From positions 372,001 through 436,000 of the forward strand of contig NZ_JANTOO010000020.1 in assembly GCF_024753545.1 (NCBI RefSeq): a stretch of DNA of 64,000 nt. The letters are read 5' to 3'. Numbering within the stretch: position 1 is the first letter of the stretch; each line of letters begins with the position of its first letter. Position numbers and translations under genes: made by a program. The stretch comes from Lysinibacillus pinottii (lineage in GTDB: Bacteria > Bacillota > Bacilli > Bacillales_A > Planococcaceae). The notes beneath the pieces are model-generated. The model was given only the letters and a program-made list of their open reading frames with translations. It had not been told where the DNA came from and made no database searches. Below, in pieces: positions 16,536 to 23,629 of the stretch.

Positions 16536-17988
16536 GTAAACCTGTAAAATAGTCTTTGATACACTGTTGATCGGAAAAAGGGAATTTTTGATTTTTAATT
16601 TGCTGTGTTTGTTCATGCCCTTTTCCGGCAACAAGGACAATGTCCCCTTTTTTTGCCTTCGCTAACGCTTGATGGATTGCCACTTTACGGTCTAAATAAA
16701 TTTCATAGTATTGTTGCTCTGTAAAACCAGCAATAATACTTTCATTAATTATGATTGGATCTTCATCTCGAGGATTATCTGTTGTTAAATAGATAACGTC
16801 TGCATATTTGCTTGCTACAGCGCCCATAGCAAAGCGTTTCGCTTTATCTCGATTTCCTCCACAACTAAAGACAAGATAAATCGTTTTCGAACGATCGAAG
16901 GTTTGTAACACCGCTTGGAGCGCTTCAGCAGTATGAGCATAATCTACATAAACATCAATTCCAACTGGGTTATCGATCTTCTCGAGCCTACCTTCTGGAA
17001 GCTTTAAGGACCACATATGTTCGATTATATCATCTATTGGAATTCCTAAGCGCCATACTGCCATCAATGCTGCAACCGTATTTTGCACATGATACTTCCC
17101 TACAAATGGGATTTCTACAATATGCTCACTCGCAGATGTTTGTAAGCAAAGCACTGTTTTGCCAACTGTTTCACTGACAATTTGGATATGTAAATCATTG
17201 TGATTATCAAAGCCAAATGAGCAGGATTTTTTCTTATCATAAATTCCAACAGAACGGCAAAAGTTATCATCGCCGTTTAATACTAACTTTTTAGATAAGT
17301 CAGCTAATCTTTTTTTCGCACGTTTATAGGCTTCTAATCCCCCATGATCTTCTAAATGATCTTCTGATAAGTTTAAAAACACTCCACAATCAATATCACA
17401 ATGATCAAGTCTATGTTGCTGTAATCCCATTGAAGATGCTTCTAACACTACATGTGAGACACCTTTGCGTACACATTGTTTTAATATCGGATGTAATTCT
17501 TTAGCCTGCAATGTGGTAAGCTGCTCATAAGATGTTTGTTGCTTTTCGCCATCAAGATAAAACCCAATCGTTCCTATAACCGCTGCTTTTTTATGTAGAG
17601 CGTTTAAAAGTTGACTGACAAAGTGACTCACTGTGGTCTTCCCATTTGTCCCCGTTATTGCAATAACACTTAATGCTTCTGCCGGAAAAGCCGCTAGCTT
17701 TGCACTTGCATACGATAGAAATAAGGCTGTATTAGGAACCCATACAAAAGGAATTTCTTTATCAATAATGGGTAAAGAAATACTTTCCTCCGAGACAATT
17801 GCGGCTGCTCCACGGGCCAATGCTTCTTTGACAAAACGACTTCCTGAAGTTTTTTTGCCTTTTCGTACAATAAAAATGTCGCCAGGTTGTACGGCCTGTG
17901 CATAATCCTCTACGCCTGTAATTTCTGTTCGAATCGAACCTCCCGTCACGCTACATGGCCAGTCTTTCAATAACTCTGCTAATTGCAA
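16519..17988 (-). CDS. murE: MurE-type UDP-MurNAc-tripeptide synthetase, predicted meso-DAP-adding, outside dcw
   Basis: A 489-residue Mur ligase with an N-terminal UDP-binding domain, P-loop GTNGKTT (residues 113-119), LEASSMGLQQHRLDH (183-197), NLSEDHLEDHGGLEAYKRAK with the Lys expected to be carbamoylated at 225, GRLEKID, and GKGHE (455-459). Residues 404-407 read DNPR, the signature by which MurE accepts meso-diaminopimelate; lysine-adding enzymes such as S. aureus MurE have DNPA. The reaction adds the third amino acid to UDP-MurNAc-Ala-Glu. The start is TTG at 17988 after AAAGGGGGAAG. A terminator isolates it from ylbC and a SigK-like promoter precedes it. It is probably a second murE, since the dcw cluster lies over 15 kb away (inference). 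Confidence 0.9.
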   Translation of the reverse strand: MQLAELLKDWPCSVTGGSIRTEITGVEDYAQAVQPGDIFIVRKGKKTSGSRFVKEALARGAAAIVSEESISLPIIDKEIPFVWVPNTALFLSYASAKLAAFPAEALSVIAITGTNGKTTVSHFVSQLLNALHKKAAVIGTIGFYLDGEKQQTSYEQLTTLQAKELHPILKQCVRKGVSHVVLEASSMGLQQHRLDHCDIDCGVFLNLSEDHLEDHGGLEAYKRAKKRLADLSKKLVLNGDDNFCRSVGIYDKKKSCSFGFDNHNDLHIQIVSETVGKTVLCLQTSASEHIVEIPFVGKYHVQNTVAALMAVWRLGIPIDDIIEHMWSLKLPEGRLEKIDNPVGIDVYVDYAHTAEALQAVLQTFDRSKTIYLVFSCGGNRDKAKRFAMGAVASKYADVIYLTTDNPRDEDPIIINESIIAGFTEQQYYEIYLDRKVAIHQALAKAKKGDIVLVAGKGHEQTQQIKNQKFPFSDQQCIKDYFTGLLTDAE

Positions 17989-18011
17989 GCCTCTTCCCCC
18001 TTTCAGTTCTC

Positions 18012-18040
18012 TATCATATGACGGCCTTTGTAACGGTGTG
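18012..18040 (-). promoter_or_regulatory. Predicted SigK promoter of the MurE-like gene
   Basis: Minus strand: CACA (18037-18040), a 16-base spacer, then CATATGATA (18012-18020). This equals the mother-cell SigK consensus mACm-N16-CATAnnnTA. The implied start of transcription is about 18 bases before the TTG start, leaving room for the AAAGGGGGAAG ribosome-binding site. No SigA-like promoter is obvious between here and the terminator. The SigE consensus fits less well. Confidence 0.6.
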
Positions 18041-18087
18041 ACGAAAAATGTTGAAGCCAATCGGAGCACTAACAAGCACAAAAAAAT

Positions 18088-18120
18088 GAAGACAAGTCCA
18101 TTCAGCGAAGGCTTGTCTTC
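18088..18120 (-). terminator. Strong terminator after ylbC
   Basis: GAAGACAAG / CTTGTCTTC 9-bp stem followed on the minus strand by ATTTTTTTG. It separates ylbC from the MurE-like gene. Confidence 0.9.
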
Positions 18121-18136
18121 ATGTAAATTTATTATT

Positions 18137-19276
18137 TTATGGTGATTGGTCCTTATTCTCTTCCTCTACAGGTTCCTCACTTTCAGTGTCTTCATTATTT
18201 GACTCCTCATGATCCACCTTCTGTGAAGCAGGTTCTAGATAAATTTGTGTATAATAATCAACGAAAACGCCTGAACCAACTTGTGAATATTTATCATTTA
18301 GAAGAACTTTTCGATGTTCTGGTGAATTTGTCCAGCCATGCATTGCCTCAATCGCATCAAAATAGGCAGTTGCTAGATTTTCATTAGCATCGCTATAGTC
18401 AATGTTCTGTGCTTGTAACCTCTTTTTAAGATCTCCATAAGTGGGGGATTCATGTGATAAAAAATTTTGTACCTTCATATCTTCGCTATGCATTCTCGCT
18501 GTATTTTCCAATGATTCATTCATTTCTACAGGCAGCAACCCATGATGCTTTCTCGTTACATTTAGTAAATCATCGAGCTGTTTGGCATTCGCCCTATCAA
18601 TTTCTTGCTGTAAAAATGAAGAAGGCGGTGTACGTCTAACAAGCTCTCCTTGATAACTCATTTCATATGGCTGGTGAAGGACAAGTGTTTCACTATCGGT
18701 ATATCGGATCCCCTGTAACTCACTTGTTTCTCGGTCAATATAAAGCTGAGCATAGAGTCCATCAAATTTGACCAGTAATCTTGTTTGCATATCTTCTTCA
18801 TTCATCGAGAATATGTAAATATTATCACCAACATTGGCGGCTACCTCATAATCAATAATCGTCATGCGATAAATTTCATCGCGTTTTTGTCCTACTTTAA
18901 AAGGGAAAGCATTGATATCTTGCCCTGCTATGTAAACTTGCGTAACAACGTTATTTTCAACGCCAATCATAAAAAAGGTAGAAATATCTTTATTATAGAC
19001 CCACCATTCATACCCAAACGAGGAGGGTTCCTTTCTTCCTGGTACCCCATATTGTTCCAAAACAGTTTGTGTGCCTTTCCCTATTAATGTTGAAATACCC
19101 GTTTGTGGACGTGTCATTGCTCCTATATCAGGCTGTTTTAGTTCTGTTTGAGGGATTATATTAGAATTGGTATTCGGGCCTTCTAGTGGTTCATTTTCCT
19201 TAGGGGTATTAAAAAACATAAAGCCGATTAATGCTATCGCACCACAAATCATTAATATGCGGAATAAAGCTTTCAT
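18137..19276 (-). CDS. ylbC: CAP-domain protein YlbC
   Basis: A 379-residue protein with an N-terminal membrane anchor (FRILMICGAIALIGFMFF), a CAP-associated middle domain (about residues 60-200; TLIGKGTQTVLEQYGVPGRKEPSSFGYEWWVY), then a CAP/SCP domain (NVTRKHHGLLPVEMNESLENTARMHSEDM...FLSHESP...NENLA...HRKVLLND) and an acidic tail. It is predicted to be surface-exposed; CAP proteins of this type are spore- or envelope-associated but the activity is unknown. AAAGGAG precedes the ATG. It is divergent from yugN. Confidence 0.88.
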   Translation of the reverse strand: MKALFRILMICGAIALIGFMFFNTPKENEPLEGPNTNSNIIPQTELKQPDIGAMTRPQTGISTLIGKGTQTVLEQYGVPGRKEPSSFGYEWWVYNKDISTFFMIGVENNVVTQVYIAGQDINAFPFKVGQKRDEIYRMTIIDYEVAANVGDNIYIFSMNEEDMQTRLLVKFDGLYAQLYIDRETSELQGIRYTDSETLVLHQPYEMSYQGELVRRTPPSSFLQQEIDRANAKQLDDLLNVTRKHHGLLPVEMNESLENTARMHSEDMKVQNFLSHESPTYGDLKKRLQAQNIDYSDANENLATAYFDAIEAMHGWTNSPEHRKVLLNDKYSQVGSGVFVDYYTQIYLEPASQKVDHEESNNEDTESEEPVEEENKDQSP

Positions 19277-19422
19277 ATAGGACTCCTTTCATCACCATTA
19301 TTGTAAGTTATTATATCAATTGTAATTGGGTTGACACAATGTTGTCATTGCAACAATGTCGAATATGCTCTATTATAAAAATGAGCGTATACTTTGTACG
19401 AGAACCTAAAGGAGGATTATAC

Positions 19423-19824
19423 ATGTATTTTGAAAATACTAACCTTGAAAATTTAACAGCTGATCAAGAGCTACTTGTCAGCATTATGAAAAAACATGGT
19501 TTAGAATGTGATGGCGGTTGGGATTATGAACGTATGACATTCGATAAACGTTTCGATACTCGTGAAGGTCGCTATTACCTACGCGTTTTCGCATATGCCA
19601 TTTCTGGTGATGTTGGTGCTCACGATGCCATCCTTACTTTAATGAAGCCAGCACTTGGTAAGTACTATTATCCACATGGTGTTGAATATGGGGATGATGA
19701 AGTTTACCCAGCACACCTAGTGAAAAAATGTGAAGAAATCTTAAAAAAGGTTAAATTAGAATTAGATCAATTCTCAATCGAGCCTACAAATAAAAATAAC
19801 TTTGAACCTGTTAACGCACGCTAA
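19423..19824 (+). CDS. yugN: YugN-like family protein
   Basis: A 133-residue protein, MYFENTNLENLTADQELLVSIMKKHGL, with GGWDYERMTFDKRF and GKYYYPHGVEYGDDEVYPAHLV, which resembles B. subtilis YugN. No biochemical function is known. AAAGGAGGAT immediately before the ATG at 19423 selects this start over the longer open frame. A strong plus-strand terminator follows. Cytoplasmic, no membrane helix. Confidence 0.82.
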   Translation: MYFENTNLENLTADQELLVSIMKKHGLECDGGWDYERMTFDKRFDTREGRYYLRVFAYAISGDVGAHDAILTLMKPALGKYYYPHGVEYGDDEVYPAHLVKKCEEILKKVKLELDQFSIEPTNKNNFEPVNAR

Positions 19825-19881
19825 TCTTTATTAACTGAAAAAGTGATAGCAAGTATCGCATTAAATAGCTTCATTGTTACG

Positions 19882-19905
19882 AAAAGACTGGTAGCCCAGT
19901 CTTTT
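19882..19905 (+). terminator. Terminator after yugN
   Basis: AAAAGACTGG / CCAGTCTTTT 10-bp stem, 4-base loop, followed by TTATTTTG. Confidence 0.88.
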
Positions 19906-19912
19906 TTATTTT

Positions 19913-19941
19913 GAGTAAAAATTTGATTTCTTCTCATACTA
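19913..19941 (+). promoter_or_regulatory. Possible forespore (SigG-type) promoter for ytvI
   Basis: GAGTA (19913-19917), 17-base spacer, CATACTA (19935-19941). The -10 fits the SigG form CATnnTA; the -35 differs from GnATR by one base. It lies directly after the yugN terminator and 24 bases before the ytvI start. Confidence 0.35.
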
Positions 19942-19964
19942 CCTATATCTATAAGAAGATGTAG

Positions 19965-21035
19965 GTGAGAAAATTGTTGTCCTTTTTTAATCGTCCTTTT
20001 TTTCGTCATCCCATAATCGTTATCGCAATTGGGGTCTTTCTTCTCTGGTTCATTTCAATATCATTGCCGATCTTACTTGCCTACTTAACCGCCTTACTTT
20101 TAGAACCTATTATAGTTCGGATGAGCAAACGTTTTCGAAAAAAGCGTAAAATAGTGGTCTCGATCTTTTTTATATTTTTTCTAAGTATATCTTTATTATT
20201 ATGTACGCTTATTATTTATATAAGCTGGAAACAATTTTCATCTTTTATAATTCATATTCCAGATTATCTGAATCAACTTTCTGCACTATGGATTCAAATG
20301 CAATCTAAATTGAGTAACCACACCTACCATTTACCTGTAGAGCTAGTTTCACAAATTCAATATATGATTGCAAGAGCTTTAGTTTCCACTGAAAATTTTG
20401 CACTCTCTTTAACAAACATCGATGTCTGGTCAGCCTTATTAACGTATATCCCTACACGATTATTTGATATTTTTGTCTATTGGATCGTCTTATATATGTT
20501 ACTTTTGGAATTGCCAACCATCAATCAAAAAATATTAATGCCCATCCCTTTCCATTACCATCAGAAAATTGTATTTATTGGGCAACGAGTAAAACTAGCC
20601 TTATTTGGATTTTTGAAAGCACAATTGCTAGTAGGATTAGGCATTTTTGCTTTAGCTATCGCTGCCTTTTATTTTCTTAAAACGCCATTCCCTCTATTGT
20701 TAGCATTGCTGCTTGTCGTCTTGGACTTTATTCCTTTTCTAGACTCCTTTATTTTATTAGTCCCTTGGGCAATCTATCAAGTTTTTGCTGGCGACTATCT
20801 TTATGCCGTTGTATTAATTGTATTAACAGTAGGTCAATTTTTAGTTCGTCGTATGATTGAGCCTAAAATAATAGGTGATAAAATTGGACTTTCTTCTCTT
20901 TCAACTTTTATTGCCATGTTTATTGGATTCAAAATTTTTGGATTTTTGGGTATTTTAATTGGTCCATTACTTTTTGTAGTGGTACTCTCATTACTTCAGC
21001 CAACGACAAAAAACCTCCCACCTATAGAAAAATGA
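19965..21035 (+). CDS. AI-2E family permease, YtvI-like sporulation membrane protein
   Basis: A 356-residue polytopic protein of the AI-2E transporter family with about seven helices, a large loop near residues 95-155, and the C-terminal signature LALLLVVLDFIPFLDSF...VGQFLVRRMIEPKIIGDKIGLSSLSTFIAMFIGFKIFGFLGILIGP shared by YtvI proteins. B. subtilis YtvI is annotated as a sporulation integral membrane protein; the substrate is unknown. The start is uncertain: GTG at 19965 or TTG two codons later. The stop codon sits inside a terminator hairpin. Confidence 0.82.
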   Translation: MRKLLSFFNRPFFRHPIIVIAIGVFLLWFISISLPILLAYLTALLLEPIIVRMSKRFRKKRKIVVSIFFIFFLSISLLLCTLIIYISWKQFSSFIIHIPDYLNQLSALWIQMQSKLSNHTYHLPVELVSQIQYMIARALVSTENFALSLTNIDVWSALLTYIPTRLFDIFVYWIVLYMLLLELPTINQKILMPIPFHYHQKIVFIGQRVKLALFGFLKAQLLVGLGIFALAIAAFYFLKTPFPLLLALLLVVLDFIPFLDSFILLVPWAIYQVFAGDYLYAVVLIVLTVGQFLVRRMIEPKIIGDKIGLSSLSTFIAMFIGFKIFGFLGILIGPLLFVVVLSLLQPTTKNLPPIEK

Positions 21036-21043
21036 GGTGGGAG
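21015..21043 (+). terminator. Terminator overlapping the 3' end of the ytvI-like gene
   Basis: CTCCCACCT / AGGTGGGAG 9-bp stem with the left arm inside the last codons of the permease gene; ATTTTTATTAT follows. On the minus strand it is followed by GTTTTTTGTC, so it can also end ctaM transcription. Confidence 0.85.
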
Positions 21044-21050
21044 ATTTTTA

Positions 21051-21512
21051 TTATAAGCCTAAAATAGCTTTAATAACGGATGTTGTTTCGCCTGGTTCAA
21101 ATAAAACATACAATAATAAATAAACAAGGACACCTGTTATAGCGACGAAGAACCAAATAATACTTGTAATTGGTCCGATACGACGGTGTAATTTTAGGTT
21201 TGTTTTAAGACCTGAAATAATACTAACTATCCCAAACACGGCACCAGATGTTGCTAAAATAATATGGAATATCAAGAAGAACGTATAATATGGTTTTAAA
21301 TGTTCTCCACCACCAAAGGCAGTATTTCCAATAAACACCGTACGTGAAGCATAAATAATAAAGAAGATAAGAGCAGCAACACCTGCAGCAAGCATTACCT
21401 TTTTATGCCCTTCTACATTTCTTTTTATAATTAAGCCCCATCCTATTGCTACTAGTACGGCACTAATGACGATAAACGATGTACTAATAGTAGGCAAAAT
21501 TTGCAATTCCAT
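21051..21512 (-). CDS. ctaM: DUF420 protein, CtaM/YozB-like oxidase maturation factor
   Basis: A 153-residue protein with five transmembrane helices and an HIILATSGAVFGIVSIISGL...HRRIGPITSIIWFFVAITGVLVYLLLYV pattern of DUF420. In S. aureus CtaM (B. subtilis YozB) is required for maturation of heme-A-containing oxidases. AAGGGG eight bases upstream selects ATG at 21512 over an in-frame TTG two codons earlier. It follows ctaG with the same orientation, which supports the role. Confidence 0.85.
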   Translation of the reverse strand: MELQILPTISTSFIVISAVLVAIGWGLIIKRNVEGHKKVMLAAGVAALIFFIIYASRTVFIGNTAFGGGEHLKPYYTFFLIFHIILATSGAVFGIVSIISGLKTNLKLHRRIGPITSIIWFFVAITGVLVYLLLYVLFEPGETTSVIKAILGL

Positions 21513-21552
21513 TATCAAAACCCCTTATACAAAGTAAATTTCTATTTTATAA

Positions 21553-22476
21553 TTAATGTTGCTGTTGACTTTCCCACTTTTTTTGATGGGCTGCTAATGC
21601 ATCAGCTGTAATTTTATCTGGATCCTTTTGTTCAGCACGATACCATTTTGTAAAGATGGCACCAAGTAATACACCAAAAATAAGCTCTTGTATGATTTTC
21701 ATTAGTACGCCACCTAACTGCTGGTCAGCAACAGGTTTCATGTCTGTAAATAACTCAGGTCCTGATAATGATAGCCCCGATAACGTAGAAGCTGGAACAC
21801 AGAGCTCCATTGCCTTTAACCAAGCTTCACCATTCGTATACGTTTCATACATGGCATTAGGCGCAAATATGATTAATCCGCAGGCAGGAGTAATTAAAAC
21901 GGCATTTGCAATAATATAGCCTAATTTATGCAAGGGCTTCATTTGAGCTCTACCAGGGATATTTTGAATTAAAGGCCAGTACATAAATACAGCAGATAGG
22001 AATAAGACAAATGTATAGGTACCATGTAGCGTTTCATTTAATTTAATATAATCTAATACATCTGGTAAATGATAGAAGGAAAATAGACCAATAAACACAA
22101 ACACGGCAACAACTGGTAGTGTTAATACTTTAAATATAGTTCTAACAACAGGTGCTTCAATGGCAACCTTCCAAACCCACCAAGGTATTCCTTTAATTAA
22201 GAAAATCGGTACTAGTAATAATAAAATAGCCATTTGAACCATATGCATTGTAAACATAATATGAGCCATTAAATCAACTGGAGATCCTTTAATGATATAA
22301 ATGGTAATCATGGCTAATACGAAATAGATTGCTTGTCCCTTTTTTAAAGGTTCACTTTCTTTAAAATCCTGACGCCACTTTACTGTGACTAAAAAATAGA
22401 TGATTGTTATAAAGACAAGAACCCCTATTAAATATGGGCTCCATAATGCTTGGAAACCAAATATACTAAGTGGCAT
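21553..22476 (-). CDS. ctaG: Cytochrome c oxidase assembly factor CtaG
   Basis: A 307-residue protein with seven or more membrane helices and the caa3_CtaG signatures AHIMFTMHMVQMAILLLLVPIFLIKGIPWW and FYHLPDVLDYIKLNETLHGTYTFVLFLSAVFMYWPLI, containing conserved His residues. Bacillus CtaG is needed for formation of active caa3 oxidase, probably at the copper-insertion stage; it is unrelated to Cox11-type CtaG. ATG at 22476 follows AAAGGAG. A strong terminator separates it from ctaF, so it either uses read-through or its own promoter. Confidence 0.92.
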   Translation of the reverse strand: MPLSIFGFQALWSPYLIGVLVFITIIYFLVTVKWRQDFKESEPLKKGQAIYFVLAMITIYIIKGSPVDLMAHIMFTMHMVQMAILLLLVPIFLIKGIPWWVWKVAIEAPVVRTIFKVLTLPVVAVFVFIGLFSFYHLPDVLDYIKLNETLHGTYTFVLFLSAVFMYWPLIQNIPGRAQMKPLHKLGYIIANAVLITPACGLIIFAPNAMYETYTNGEAWLKAMELCVPASTLSGLSLSGPELFTDMKPVADQQLGGVLMKIIQELIFGVLLGAIFTKWYRAEQKDPDKITADALAAHQKKWESQQQH

Positions 22477-22612
22477 ATAGAACGCACTCCTTTAAACTTC
22501 AGTACTCCTATTATAAAACGCTTACAGCTATACTGCAATGAACGAAAGGTGAACAAATGTTAAGATTGCCAGTGTTTGCTTCTTTTTGCAACTATCACTA
22601 AAATTTAAAATA

Positions 22613-22650
22613 AAAAAAGCACGTTCGTACAAAGTAACGAACGTGCTTTT
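22613..22650 (-). terminator. Terminator after ctaF
   Basis: AAAAAGCACGTTCGT / ACGAACGTGCTTTTTT long perfect stem with T-runs on both strands, between ctaF and ctaG. Confidence 0.9.
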
Positions 22651-22658
22651 TTTGGTGA

Positions 22659-23003
22659 TTACCACCAAATAATTGTTAAGAATGCTAAGAAGAATGTAAA
22701 TGCAATTAAAATCCCCATCCACATGAAGAAACCAATAACGCCACCGAAGTGTGTTTTTTTGTCTTCTAAGTGCATGAAAGAATACAGTTGAAGTACAACT
22801 TGAACACCCGCTAATAATAAAACGAATGGCATAATTAAGTATTTAGAAAAATCAGCTGCAACTACTGCGAAAGCGATAAAAGTAAAGAAAATCATAATCG
22901 CAAAGTTGAGTACTTGTTTACGCATATGAACGGCATTATGATGACGATCATACTCATATTGTGCCTGTGATTTAGCAACTATAGGTGTATCGTGTGAAGA
23001 CAT
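22659..23003 (-). CDS. ctaF: Cytochrome c oxidase subunit IVB
   Basis: A 114-residue protein with three transmembrane helices and FVLLLAGVQVVLQLYSFMHLEDKKTHFGG, matching the Bacillus subunit IVB (CtaF). Its ATG overlaps the ctaE stop codon by one base (TAATG), which fixes the start and indicates translational coupling; a longer frame would run into ctaE. It is a small structural subunit of the caa3 complex in the cytoplasmic membrane. Confidence 0.93.
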   Translation of the reverse strand: MSSHDTPIVAKSQAQYEYDRHHNAVHMRKQVLNFAIMIFFTFIAFAVVAADFSKYLIMPFVLLLAGVQVVLQLYSFMHLEDKKTHFGGVIGFFMWMGILIAFTFFLAFLTIIWW

Positions 23004-23629
23004 TATCCGATCACTCCCATCAAGTAAACTACTGTAAAGATGAATACCCAAACAACGTCGATAAAGTGCCAATATAAAGCAGCTACGAAGAATTTAGGTG
23101 CATTGTATAAGTTTAAACCACGTTTAGCATTACGAATCATTAAAGTTGCGATCCATACAAGTCCTAAAGTTACGTGGAAACCATGTGTACCAACTAAAGA
23201 ATAGAACGCAGTTGCGAATGCAGACTGGTTAAATGTAAAACCAAGATGTACATAGTGTTGGAACTCATAAATTTCAAGAGCTAAGAAACCAAGACCTAAA
23301 GCTAAAGTAATTGCTAACCAAGTTTGCATTCCTTTAAAGTTAAAGTTACGCATATGGTAAATTGCATAAACAGATGTTAGTGAAGATGTTAAAAGTAACA
23401 TCGTCATAGCAAATGCTAATGGTAATTCAAATAAACCTTGAGTTGTGAACTCCATGCCAGCTGGCCCTTTGTTCTTAAGCGCTAAATAAGTAGCGAATAA
23501 ACTTGCGAAAAGTACAACTTCACAGGCAAGGAAAATCCAGAAACCAACGACTTTGTTTTTACCTTCCAGCGTTGCTTGTTCAGGATGATCTGGCCAAGTA
23601 TGAGGAGTAAATTTAGTATTGAAATCCAT
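23003..23629 (-). CDS. ctaE: Cytochrome c oxidase subunit III
   Basis: A 208-residue, five-helix protein with VGFWIFLACEVVLFASLFATYLAL, LVGTHGFHVTLGLVWI and the C-terminal LYWHFIDVVWVFIFTVVYLMG, all hallmarks of COX III in the short bacterial form. It stabilises the catalytic subunit and proton uptake in the caa3 oxidase. Its first base overlaps the ctaD stop by one base, and its stop overlaps ctaF. Confidence 0.95.
   Translation of the reverse strand: MDFNTKFTPHTWPDHPEQATLEGKNKVVGFWIFLACEVVLFASLFATYLALKNKGPAGMEFTTQGLFELPLAFAMTMLLLTSSLTSVYAIYHMRNFNFKGMQTWLAITLALGLGFLALEIYEFQHYVHLGFTFNQSAFATAFYSLVGTHGFHVTLGLVWIATLMIRNAKRGLNLYNAPKFFVAALYWHFIDVVWVFIFTVVYLMGVIG

Noticed and set aside
19821..20009. 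Minus-strand 62-codon ORF between yugN and ytvI
   Set aside because: It runs through the yugN terminator and the ytvI start and has no ribosome-binding site.
22528..22722. Minus-strand 64-codon ORF overlapping ctaF end
   Set aside because: It spans the ctaF terminator and the 3' end of ctaF in another frame.
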